From positions 1 through 7,371 of the forward strand of contig CAMXAV010000026.1 of the NCBI GenBank assembly GCA_947179285.1: a stretch of DNA of 7,371 bases, written 5' to 3'. The notes under the pieces were generated by a model. That model had not been told where the DNA came from. It did no database searches and saw nothing but the letters and a program-made list of their open reading frames with translations. The position numbers and the translations under genes are program-made. Below, piece by piece: positions 1 to 6,095 of the stretch; the stretch's first letter is position 1, and each line of letters begins with the position of its first letter. This DNA is from an uncultured Helicobacter sp. GTDB taxonomy: Bacteria > Campylobacterota > Campylobacteria > Campylobacterales > Helicobacteraceae.

Positions 1-45
1 GAACATTGCCGCTGCGCGCTGTGGCTGGGATTATTGGAATCATGA

Positions 46-81
46 GCAATGGCAATTTTTGTCATTGCGAGCGCGGCAATC
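46..81. repeat. Small hairpin plus ATTGC/GCAAT palindrome after sir
   Basis: Bases 46-53 (GCAATGGC) can pair with 61-68 (GTCATTGC) across a 7-nt loop, giving 8 pairs with one G-U on the plus strand. The right arm is shared with a second palindrome, ATTGC (64-68) and GCAAT (76-80). In addition ATTGCCGC at 5-12 is the exact inverse of GCGGCAAT at 73-80. The GTCATTGCGAG...GCAATC layout resembles short dispersed palindromes seen in intergenic DNA of many bacteria; that is recall, not a search. It lies 19 to 54 bases past the sir stop and could act as a transcript 3' end, but no U-run follows on the minus strand, where one pair becomes a mismatch. It is therefore not called a terminator. Nothing else was recognised in 1-99. 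Confidence 0.4.
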
Positions 82-99
82 AACAGGTATCACAACTCA

Positions 100-2412
100 T
101 CACGCCTTTTGAATGCGCACGCGCCAATGCGCCCCTTCGCGTGTGGTGGCGAGAATCGTGTGCCCTTCGCCCTTGAGCGAGGCGGGGACATTCTCAATCG
201 GTGCGCCATCATCGAGCAGAATCTCGAGCAGCGCGCCGCTTTGCAGCTTTGAGAGCTCCATTTTGGTCTTGACAAAGTTCATCGGGCATGCTATGCCGCG
301 AAAATCGGCAAACGCGCATGCACCCGCGCTTCCGCCCGCGCCCGCATTGCCCGCTTCTGGCGCGTCTTTGGCAACGCGTTCGATGTCTTTGTTTTGGAAG
401 TTAAAGCTATTGTCCATTGTCGCATACAGCGCAACAACCGCGTCTGCGAGCTCGAGCACGCTCGAATCGCATTTGTCTTTGATGGCGGGCAGATATTTTT
501 GGTCAATCAGCCCCGCCTCGATGAAATGCAGCTTAAACGCGCGATACACGCCGTCTTTGTCGCGCGCCTCTTGCCCGCGCGCAACGAGCAGCATGCGGCA
601 GGCGAGCAGGCAGATTTGGTCATAATCCGCGCCTTGCCCGCTGCGTGCAGCCTCGACTAGCTCGAGCATCGCCTTTTTGTCTGCCTCGATGAGGTCATAC
701 ATTCCTGCGCTACACTCGCCCGTGCCGCGCCCTTTGAGCGAGAAGAGCTCATCACTGCTAAAGTCGAAATAAGGATTCTTATCGTCTTTAAAATTTGGAA
801 CTTTTTTATATTTCTTCGTCAAGGCAACGATTTCTTCTTCGCCCCCGCTGGCGAGATAGGCGCGAAAATCGGCATGTTTTGGCTTGTTGTCTGCCCAAAG
901 GCGCAAGACCTCGCTGACAAAACGGGGGAGGTGGAACGCGGCGACTTCGCCAATCTTTCTGCCAAGCTGTGTCTTGCCTTCCTCGATGATTGCGCCCACG
1001 AGGACATTATAGGCGGGGTAGGGGTAGCCGTCTTCGCGCGAGACTTTGCCGAAGAATCCCAAATCGCCCGTTGCGTGGTTGCCGCATGAATTGGGGCAGC
1101 CCGAGATGTGGATATTGAACCCTTGAATGCTGTCAAGGTCGATGTTTTCGCGCGCGAGCTGCTCTTCGATTTTGAGCGTTGCGCCGCGTGGGCGGCAGAT
1201 TCCAAGCTGGCATGTCGCCGCGCCCGTGCAGGCGACCATGTCGCCGATGACGGCGGGCTTTTTGCTTTGTTCCGAATATTCCATGATGAGCGGATAAATT
1301 TGCAATAAATCTTTGGCGCGCAAATTGCAGAGGTACATATTTTGGCTCGAGGTGAAGCGGATTGTCTCTTCGCCAAGCGGCTCGAGCATGTCGGCGAGCT
1401 TGAGCGCCCATTCTGTGGGAATGTCGCCAAGTTTGAGCGGAATCTTGGCGGCGAAATAGCCCTGCTGTTTTTGGGGAATCACGAATCGATTCCACCAAAT
1501 TTTTTGCTCCTCGCTCATCGCTGGGAGCGGCTCGACAACGGGCGTTGGGTATTGAATCTCATGCAAATCAAGCTGCCAATCGATGGTGTTGCGTAGCGAT
1601 TCCATCTCGGCAAGAACGAGGCTGTTGAGCTTTTCTTCGCCCAAATTGTCGGCGACAAAGCGCAAGCGCGCGGCATGTTTGTTGCGGCGGTTGCCTGTGC
1701 GGTCGAACACTTGTTTGGTCGCTTGGGCGAGCAAGAATGCCTCTTCGGCAGGCAAGAAATCGAGAAATCGATACCCAAGCCGCATTTTTGCGCCCATGCC
1801 GCCGGCAAGATACACGACAAAGCCGCGTTTGCCGTCTTTGATTGTCGCGATGAAGCCGACATCGGTAATGGTCGCAACGGCGCGGTCGGCGCTGCTAGAG
1901 CTAAACGCAATCTTGAATTTGCGCGGGAGATTATAGGAATCTTTGAGCGCGAGCATCTTGGTCGTGAGCGCGTTGGCATAGGGCGTGACGTCAAAGGGCT
2001 CATCGGGCGCGATTCCAGCGAGAGGGTCGGCGACAATGTTGCGCACGGTGTTGCCGCCGCTGCCGCGCCCGCTAAGCCCCAAAGCCATGATTTTTTCGGT
2101 CAAGCTAACGAGGTCGCCATATTTGGCATAGTGTAGCTGCACGCCGCCGCGCGTTGTGATATGCAAGAGCGGGTTGGCGTATTCGCCCGCAAGCTTTGCG
2201 AGCCCGCGCAATTGCTTGGGCGAGATAGAGCACGCCGCGCTTTTTAGGCGGAGCATATAGGTATCGGGCTCGCGCTGTTCGTAGATTCCAAATGGAACGC
2301 GGATTGTCTTGAATGTAAGCGCGTCTAGCTTGCCTTGCGCAAAGTCGCTATGCCCTTTGCGAAAGCCTTCGAGGTCGGTATAGACAGATTGGGGGATTGC
2401 ATAACTGCTCAT
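100..2412 (-). CDS. sir: Sulfite reductase (siroheme/[4Fe-4S]) with C-terminal TusA domain
   Basis: This 770-residue cytoplasmic protein probably reduces sulfite to sulfide by six electrons. The tandem NirA/SiR fold is visible: a first ferredoxin-like half with TTRGGVQLHY at 86-95, NTVRNI at 121-126, a second half with TSSQNMYLCN at 354-363, then the cluster cysteines C395-X5-C401 and C439-X3-C443 that hold [4Fe-4S] bridged to siroheme. R55, R124, K165 and K167 sit where E. coli SiR has its anion-binding R83, R153, K215 and K217. The KFK motif favours sulfite over nitrite as substrate. Residues about 570-670 are a helical linker of unknown role, then a glycine/alanine-rich hinge (about 685-698), then a TusA-like domain (about 702-770) with CPMN at 709-712 where TusA proteins usually have CPxP. 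The start follows AAAGGA with good spacing, 9 nt after the upstream protease gene, so the two are an operon. The electron donor is not encoded here. Nitrite reduction is the main alternative. Confidence 0.93.
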   Translation of the reverse strand: MSSYAIPQSVYTDLEGFRKGHSDFAQGKLDALTFKTIRVPFGIYEQREPDTYMLRLKSAACSISPKQLRGLAKLAGEYANPLLHITTRGGVQLHYAKYGDLVSLTEKIMALGLSGRGSGGNTVRNIVADPLAGIAPDEPFDVTPYANALTTKMLALKDSYNLPRKFKIAFSSSSADRAVATITDVGFIATIKDGKRGFVVYLAGGMGAKMRLGYRFLDFLPAEEAFLLAQATKQVFDRTGNRRNKHAARLRFVADNLGEEKLNSLVLAEMESLRNTIDWQLDLHEIQYPTPVVEPLPAMSEEQKIWWNRFVIPQKQQGYFAAKIPLKLGDIPTEWALKLADMLEPLGEETIRFTSSQNMYLCNLRAKDLLQIYPLIMEYSEQSKKPAVIGDMVACTGAATCQLGICRPRGATLKIEEQLARENIDLDSIQGFNIHISGCPNSCGNHATGDLGFFGKVSREDGYPYPAYNVLVGAIIEEGKTQLGRKIGEVAAFHLPRFVSEVLRLWADNKPKHADFRAYLASGGEEEIVALTKKYKKVPNFKDDKNPYFDFSSDELFSLKGRGTGECSAGMYDLIEADKKAMLELVEAARSGQGADYDQICLLACRMLLVARGQEARDKDGVYRAFKLHFIEAGLIDQKYLPAIKDKCDSSVLELADAVVALYATMDNSFNFQNKDIERVAKDAPEAGNAGAGGSAGACAFADFRGIACPMNFVKTKMELSKLQSGALLEILLDDGAPIENVPASLKGEGHTILATTREGAHWRVRIQKA

Positions 2413-2421
2413 TGGTTTCCT

Positions 2422-2829
2422 TTAGATGATTTTGATTTCTTCGTGGCTGACTTGCCCATTTTGAATCCAGAATGCCTTCATCACAGGCGCGTTGCGCTCC
2501 TGCAACGAAAGAATCGTGTAGTTGATATTGGGGTCATAAGCGAGACGAATGTCTTCGTCAGACGGGCGCGCGGGCGATTCGGGGTGAGAATGATAGCAGA
2601 CAAGTAGGCTAAGGTTATGCGCCTTTGCGTCTTTGAACGTTTCAAATTGTTCTTTTGGGTCCATCGTGAAATGTTCATTGCTTTTGTCTGTGTTTGTCAG
2701 GCGGTAATGTTTGCGAACGCAAATTTCGCCGTTTTCTTTCACGCCGCCAAGATAGCCACAAACCTCGAGCGGAAAGCCCTCTTGCGCGTGAGCAATCATT
2801 GCGTCATAGATGTCTTTTGGAATCTGCAT
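2422..2829 (-). CDS. hcyD: JAMM/Mov34-family metalloprotease, HcyD/Mec-like
   Basis: This 135-residue protein is essentially a single JAB1/MPN/JAMM domain. The zinc signature is complete: E22 in PLEVCGYLGG, then H80-S-H82, S90 and D93, matching E...HxH-x7-S-x2-D. Bacterial members of this size act on ubiquitin-like sulfur carriers: Mec frees cysteine from CysO in Mycobacterium tuberculosis, and HcyD in Wolinella succinogenes trims the terminal alanine of HcyS and later releases homocysteine. Being immediately upstream of sir in a Campylobacterota-like genome makes the HcyD role most likely, hence the symbol; this is inference from context, since no carrier protein is visible nearby. The start ATG has a strong AAGGAGA site (2840-2834) five bases upstream. 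It is separated by 91 bp from the recO stop and probably begins the transcript, with sir second. An alternative is a Mec-type protease for cysteine synthesis. Confidence 0.88.
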   Translation of the reverse strand: MQIPKDIYDAMIAHAQEGFPLEVCGYLGGVKENGEICVRKHYRLTNTDKSNEHFTMDPKEQFETFKDAKAHNLSLLVCYHSHPESPARPSDEDIRLAYDPNINYTILSLQERNAPVMKAFWIQNGQVSHEEIKII

Positions 2830-2833
2830 TGCG

Positions 2834-2840
2834 TCTCCTT
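2834..2840 (-). promoter_or_regulatory. Ribosome binding site of the JAMM protease
   Basis: The minus strand reads AAGGAGA, an almost perfect Shine-Dalgarno sequence five bases before the ATG at 2829. It fixes the start of the protease gene and suggests efficient translation compared with recO, which lacks a clear site. Confidence 0.8.
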
Positions 2841-2886
2841 ATAGTTCAGTAAAACCCTAATCATTACAACTCGTAACAGAAAGTCT

Positions 2887-2916
2887 AGCATAATTTCATT
2901 AAATCTATGCCATCAA
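2887..2916 (-). promoter_or_regulatory. Possible promoter for the protease-sir operon
   Basis: In the 91-bp gap after recO the minus strand has TTGATG (2916-2911), 18 bases, then TATGCT (2892-2887). Each hexamer matches the sigma-70 consensus at four of six positions, in an A+T-rich stretch. Transcription would start near 2880, giving a leader of about 50 nt. The match is modest; readthrough from recO remains possible. No riboswitch or operator was recognised in the leader. Confidence 0.3.
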
Positions 2917-2920
2917 TATT

Positions 2921-3544
2921 TTATAGCCCGCGCGCAACGACACTCCAAAGCTTTGTAATCTCCCTGTCTTCGAGCAACATCGCATCGGTATTGCGCAAAA
3001 AATAGCTGATTTTTTGCGTTTCAAACGCGGCGACATCGCCTTGCAAACAATGCTCGCAGATTCCAAGCAGTGCGCGCCCAAGCGCACAACGCGCGCCAAG
3101 AGGATTGCCACACACAAAGCAATGCTCGAGCGCATTGGCGCGCCCCTCGAACGCGAGAATCTTCGCATACGCCTCGCATGCGATTCTGTGCGGATTTTGC
3201 TTCGACATCTTGTGTGCCATCTCGCACAACAGGGCATAGTAAAAATCCTCGATATGCTCGACATCTTTGAGATGCGCAAACAATAGGCGCACAAACTCTT
3301 GCCACACGAGCTTTTTGGAACGTTCCTCTTCCCACAAAAAGCCAAGATGCAGCACATCGCGCAAGCAGAGAATGCCACGTTTGCCCTGCGTTTTGGCGCA
3401 AAAGTCGATTTTATGCCCCAGCGCAATCACGCTATGCCGCACGCCATAGAATCGATACAGCGACAAAAGCGCTTCGGACGTGAGGACAGAGACCCATAAA
3501 TCTTCATCGCGCACGGGCTGAAGCGAGAGAATGAAACCTTGCAT
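2921..3544 (-). CDS. recO: DNA repair protein RecO (epsilonproteobacterial type)
   Basis: RecO works with RecR (and RecF where present) to load RecA onto single-stranded DNA covered by SSB during gap repair. The 207-residue product begins MQGFILSLQPVRDEDLWV, the usual opening strand pattern of the OB-fold domain of the short Campylobacterota RecO. A helical region follows, with a cysteine pair C142-X2-C145 and C163-X2-C166 that could bind zinc. In-frame ATGs at 3595 and 3577 would add 17 or 11 residues with no family counterpart, and they overlap the plus-strand promoter of the neighbouring operon, so the start at 3544 is preferred; length then agrees with recalled relatives of about 205 residues. 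No clear Shine-Dalgarno site precedes it, which suggests modest expression. It is divergent from the phosphatase-accD operon and reads toward the sulfur genes. The family call rests on the N-terminus, length and cysteine pattern. Confidence 0.85.
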   Translation of the reverse strand: MQGFILSLQPVRDEDLWVSVLTSEALLSLYRFYGVRHSVIALGHKIDFCAKTQGKRGILCLRDVLHLGFLWEEERSKKLVWQEFVRLLFAHLKDVEHIEDFYYALLCEMAHKMSKQNPHRIACEAYAKILAFEGRANALEHCFVCGNPLGARCALGRALLGICEHCLQGDVAAFETQKISYFLRNTDAMLLEDREITKLWSVVARGL

Positions 3545-3561
3545 GTGTTGCCCAAATCTTT

Positions 3562-3591
3562 TTGGCAATCTTAGCATTATTTTGCTATAAT
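3562..3591 (+). promoter_or_regulatory. Sigma-70 promoter of the IMPase-accD-rlmH-dksA operon
   Basis: TTGGCA at 3562-3567 (five of six to TTGACA), 18 bases, then TATAAT at 3586-3591, preceded by TGC at 3583-3585, which makes it an extended -10. The predicted start is near 3598 and the leader about 27 nt, containing the ribosome binding site at 3611. This is the best promoter match I found in the window and it stands directly before a six-gene head-to-tail run, so it probably drives the whole operon. Confidence 0.75.
3568..3576 (-). promoter_or_regulatory. recO: Possible extended -10 element for recO
   Basis: The minus strand reads TGCTAAGAT: an extended TGn followed by TAAGAT, five of six matches to TATAAT. 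A start near 3561 would leave a leader of roughly 17 nt before the recO ATG at 3544. It lies inside the spacer of the plus-strand promoter, so the two polymerases could not bind together. Confidence 0.4.
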
Positions 3592-3610
3592 GCATGCAAT
3601 AATTTCTGCA

Positions 3611-3616
3611 AAAGGA
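3611..3616 (+). promoter_or_regulatory. Ribosome binding site fixing the phosphatase start
   Basis: AAAGGA lies eight bases before the ATG at 3625. An in-frame ATG at 3562 is upstream of the predicted transcription start, so the 3625 start is chosen. Confidence 0.7.
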
Positions 3617-3624
3617 TTTGGGGC

Positions 3625-4416
3625 ATGGCTCTACCAGCCTTTATCGAAGCAGCCGTAGCGGCTGTGCAAGAGATATGCGCATGCCTACGCACCACCCCTC
3701 AAGATGTGCTGCATAAGCGCTATTCTCAAGGCGCAGGTGGCGATGTGAGCATTGGCGCGGATTTGCTTTGCGAATCGATTCTCTATGCGCACCTCGCCCC
3801 GTTTGGGATTCTCGACACCGAAGAATCGGGGCTCATCGAATCTCCCGAGTCTTTCTTGCATAACCCTTTCTTGCCCAAAGCCCCCATTGTGCCCAGAGAA
3901 CGCAACAACATCATCATCGACCCACTCGATGGCAGCGATAATTTTTGTTCGCACATTCCCTATTATGGCACATCGCTCGCCTATACAGACGCAAATGGCG
4001 AGATTCTCGCCGCTCTTGTCGCCAATTATTGCACGGGCGACATCTTCTTTCGCGACAGCGCATATGAAAACGGCGCGGCGTTTATGTTGTGCGGCGGCGC
4101 GCTTTTGCCATATACCAAGACCGAGCACACGCCAAAGGCGGGAATCTTTGAATCCGCCTTCAAGCATGGCAAGCTCGCCACGATGTTGCACAAAAATGGC
4201 TTCAAGGCGCGTTCGCTCGGCGCGAGCGCCGTTTCGCTCGCCTATACGCGCATGGTTTCGTTTGTTGTCTATAAGGGCAGGTTGCGCAAATATGACATTC
4301 AGGCGGGGCTGTTTTTGTGCCACGATGCGCTGTTGTATCGCGATAAGCAGATTCTGCTGCTCTCGTACAACCGCGAGATTTTCGACCAAGTCTGCACTTT
4401 ATTAAAGGAATCCTAA
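3625..4416 (+). CDS. Inositol monophosphatase-family phosphatase
   Basis: This 263-residue protein belongs to the metal-dependent IMPase/FBPase/CysQ superfamily, whose members remove phosphate from sugars, inositol phosphates or 3'-phosphoadenosine nucleotides. Metal-site motifs are present: E66-E67 in DTEES, the signature DPLDGSDNF at 99-107 with D99, D102 and D105, and a C-terminal KYDIQAG (222-228), a variant of the usual WDxAAG, with D224 as the expected metal ligand. No signal peptide is evident, so it is cytoplasmic. It opens the operon; its TAA overlaps the ATG of accD as TAATG. As I recall, the C. jejuni homologue Cj0128c also precedes accD, so the association looks conserved. The substrate cannot be told from sequence. 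A CysQ-like role in clearing 3'-phosphoadenosine 5'-phosphate is possible given the sulfur genes nearby, but those are divergently transcribed, so this is speculative. Confidence 0.9.
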   Translation: MALPAFIEAAVAAVQEICACLRTTPQDVLHKRYSQGAGGDVSIGADLLCESILYAHLAPFGILDTEESGLIESPESFLHNPFLPKAPIVPRERNNIIIDPLDGSDNFCSHIPYYGTSLAYTDANGEILAALVANYCTGDIFFRDSAYENGAAFMLCGGALLPYTKTEHTPKAGIFESAFKHGKLATMLHKNGFKARSLGASAVSLAYTRMVSFVVYKGRLRKYDIQAGLFLCHDALLYRDKQILLLSYNREIFDQVCTLLKES

Positions 4417-5297
4417 TGGGTTTTGCGAGTTTTTTTAAAAATTTTGCCAAAGACGAACAGGACAAGAAAGACACAGAATCCGCAGCGGCGACAACATGGG
4501 TCAAATGCCCCGGTTGCAATGCGCTCATGTATTATAAAGAAGTCGCTGCACAACACAATGTCTGCCCCAAATGCAATTATCATCTCAAAATCTCTTTGAC
4601 CGAGCGAATCGCGATGCTTTGCGATGAGGATAGCCTTGTCGAATACGACAAAGACCTTTGCCCCGTCGACCCCATTGCGTTTGTCGACAAAAAAAGCTAT
4701 GAGCGGCGCATCGAAGAAGGCGAGGAGAAATGCGGACGCCCGAGCTCTGTGCTCGCGGGCGAATGCCTGATTGATGGCGTGGGCGCGCAGATTGTGTTTT
4801 TTGATTTTAGCTTTATGGGCGGCTCGATGGGCTCTGTCGAGGGCGAAAAGATTGTGCGCGCGATTAAACGCGCGATTGTGAATCGTCAGGGGCTCGTGAT
4901 TGTCAGCGCGAGCGGCGGCGCGCGCATGCAAGAATCGACCTTTTCGCTCATGCAAATGGCAAAGACGAGCGCGGCTTTGGCGAAGCTTGCTGACGCGAAG
5001 CTGCCGTTTGTGTCGATTCTGACCGACCCAACAATGGGCGGCGTCAGCGCGTCTTTTGCCTTTTTGGGCGACATCATCATCGCCGAGCCGGGCGCGACCG
5101 TGGGCTTTGCGGGCGCGCGGGTGATTAAACAAACGATTGGCACAGATTTGCCCGAGGGATTCCAAAAGGCGGAGTTTTTGCTCGAACATGGGCTCATCGA
5201 TATGGTTGTTTCGCGCAAGGAGCTCAAGGCGAGAGTGGGCTTTTTGTTGCGTTTTTTGAACGACTATGAACAAAATTCGCCTGTGCTGCATTTCTAA
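4416..5297 (+). CDS. accD: Acetyl-CoA carboxylase carboxyltransferase subunit beta
   Basis: AccD pairs with AccA to move the carboxyl group from carboxybiotin on AccB to acetyl-CoA, giving malonyl-CoA for fatty-acid synthesis in the cytoplasm. The 293-residue length is normal. The N-terminal zinc ribbon is intact: C31-X2-C34-X15-C50-X2-C53. The crotonase-like core has MGGSMGSVEGEK (134-145), SASGGARMQE (164-173), DPTMGGVSASFA (204-215) and GATVGFAGARVI (226-237), all typical of carboxyltransferase beta subunits. The start overlaps the phosphatase stop by one base and has AAAGGA at 4404-4409. The 3' end overlaps rlmH by 32 nt. accA is not in this window. E. coli AccD can bind its own mRNA through the zinc ribbon; whether that applies here is unknown. 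Confidence 0.97.
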   Translation: MGFASFFKNFAKDEQDKKDTESAAATTWVKCPGCNALMYYKEVAAQHNVCPKCNYHLKISLTERIAMLCDEDSLVEYDKDLCPVDPIAFVDKKSYERRIEEGEEKCGRPSSVLAGECLIDGVGAQIVFFDFSFMGGSMGSVEGEKIVRAIKRAIVNRQGLVIVSASGGARMQESTFSLMQMAKTSAALAKLADAKLPFVSILTDPTMGGVSASFAFLGDIIIAEPGATVGFAGARVIKQTIGTDLPEGFQKAEFLLEHGLIDMVVSRKELKARVGFLLRFLNDYEQNSPVLHF

Positions 5298-5727
5298 ACC
5301 ACAAAAAGGAGGGCTAGACGATGAGGTGTCGCGCTTTACTCGGTTGTGTCGGGGGTTAGACAGCGAGCTTGAGGTGCTGCATCTATTTTCTAAGAAAATT
5401 CGCATTGCCCAAAAGCAGCAAGCATGCGCGCAAGATTCGTATAGCGAAGCGTTCGCGCCCTATCTCAACGGAGCGTTTTGCATTGGGCTTGCGCCGCATG
5501 GCAAGATTCTCGATAGCTTTGGGTTTGTTGATTTGCTCAAAAACCGACAAAGAGTGCATTTTTTCATTGGTGGTGCGTATGGACTAAGCGAGGGCTTTTT
5601 GGCGCAATGCGATGTCGTTGTTTCGCTATCCAAGCTCACAATGTCGCATCAAATCGCGATGTTGGTTGCGTTGGAGCAAATCTATCGTGCATTGAGTTTG
5701 ATGCACAATCACCCCTATCACAAATAG
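5266..5727 (+). CDS. rlmH: 23S rRNA pseudouridine-1915 N3-methyltransferase RlmH
   Basis: RlmH is a SPOUT-class, SAM-dependent dimeric enzyme that methylates a pseudouridine of helix 69 of 23S rRNA (E. coli position 1915) on the assembled 70S ribosome. The 153-residue product matches the family's usual size of about 155. The SAM-knot motif FFIGGAYGLSEGF lies at 99-111, and the highly conserved tail SLSKLT...H...E..YRA.S....HPYHK occupies 120-153. The ATG at 5266 is inside accD; it is accepted because the following residues KIRLCCIS form the first beta strand of the fold. No ribosome binding site precedes it, so translation probably relies on ribosomes finishing accD. The dksA ATG begins eight bases after its stop. 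Confidence 0.95.
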   Translation: MNKIRLCCISKPQKGGLDDEVSRFTRLCRGLDSELEVLHLFSKKIRIAQKQQACAQDSYSEAFAPYLNGAFCIGLAPHGKILDSFGFVDLLKNRQRVHFFIGGAYGLSEGFLAQCDVVVSLSKLTMSHQIAMLVALEQIYRALSLMHNHPYHK

Positions 5728-5730
5728 GAG
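5726..5730 (+). promoter_or_regulatory. Ribosome binding site fixing the dksA start
   Basis: AGGAG, overlapping the rlmH TAG, sits five bases before the ATG at 5736. The same frame stays open back to an ATG at 5607 inside rlmH, but that start has no such site and would add 43 residues foreign to DksA. Confidence 0.75.
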
Positions 5731-5735
5731 AAAGA

Positions 5736-6095
5736 ATGAAAAAAAACTTTCAAGTGCTATACCAACAACTATTAGAACGTCAGAGCGAGCTGCGCAACGC
5801 GTTTTTGCGGCATGACGAGCGCTCGGGCGAGGAGGAGGAGCTGCGCGATGAGGGCGATTTTGCCATCGCCAGCGCCGAGAGTTTTTTGGACGACACGCTT
5901 ATGCGTCATTTTCGTATCGAATATGACGAGATTGAATATGCCATCAAAAAGATTGAGGAAAGAACGTATGGAATCTGTGAAATGTGCGGCGATGACATCG
6001 ACATCGAGCGGCTTTTTGCCAAGCCGCATGCGCGTTATTGCATTGTGTGCCATGAGCATATCGAACGCGAAAATGGGCAGAGGAGGCGCCGATGA
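5736..6095 (+). CDS. dksA: DksA/TraR-family RNA polymerase-binding transcription factor
   Basis: DksA enters the secondary channel of RNA polymerase and, with ppGpp, lowers rRNA promoter activity and raises some biosynthetic promoters. The 119-residue product has an N-terminal coiled-coil (about 5-75) with the coil-tip signature DEGDFA at 38-43 (DxxDxA), which marks true DksA action at the active site. A zinc finger with C81-X2-C84-X17-C102-X2-C105 follows. It lacks the extra N-terminal segment of the 151-residue E. coli protein, as do the Campylobacterota DksA proteins I recall (about 120 residues). A basic tail (QRRRR) ends the protein. The gene follows rlmH closely, and its TGA overlaps the next ATG as ATGA. 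Co-transcription with accD and two rRNA methylases suggests it is tuned to growth rate; that is inference. Confidence 0.93.
   Translation: MKKNFQVLYQQLLERQSELRNAFLRHDERSGEEEELRDEGDFAIASAESFLDDTLMRHFRIEYDEIEYAIKKIEERTYGICEMCGDDIDIERLFAKPHARYCIVCHEHIERENGQRRRR
6081..6086 (+). promoter_or_regulatory. Ribosome binding site of the membrane-protein gene
   Basis: A perfect AGGAGG within the end of dksA, five bases before the ATG at 6092. It shows that this downstream gene has its own initiation signal in addition to the ATGA stop-start overlap. Confidence 0.7.

Noticed and set aside
46..68. Calling the hairpin an intrinsic terminator of sir
   Set aside because: On the minus strand the stem has a mismatch and no U-run follows it.
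1675..2136. A 153-codon plus-strand frame opposite sir, and others at 113-625 and 1583-1936
   Set aside because: They lie antisense to conserved sulfite reductase motifs, have no ribosome binding site and show no domain.
3545..3595. Longer recO starts at 3595 or 3577
   Set aside because: They would add residues not found in the family and overlap the neighbouring promoter; MQGFIL at 3544 is the family-like start.
3562..3624. A longer N-terminus for the phosphatase, starting at 3562
   Set aside because: The ATG is inside the predicted promoter, upstream of the likely transcription start, while 3625 has a ribosome binding site.
1483..3781. Repeated palindrome GAATCGATTC at 1483 and 3772
   Set aside because: Both copies fall inside coding sequence on favoured codons (GAA, TCG, ATT), so chance codon pairing explains them.
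3625..4416. Naming the phosphatase cysQ
   Set aside because: Sulfur genes are nearby but divergent, and the motifs are shared by the entire IMPase superfamily; the substrate is undetermined.
4413..5405. A 330-codon open frame on the minus strand opposite accD
   Set aside because: The plus strand carries a full set of AccD motifs. The antisense product is histidine/arginine-rich with no recognisable domain, which is what the reverse frame of codon-biased DNA gives.
5607..5735. A longer dksA starting inside rlmH
   Set aside because: The added 43 residues are the shadow of rlmH, and the ATG at 5736 has AGGAG five bases upstream.
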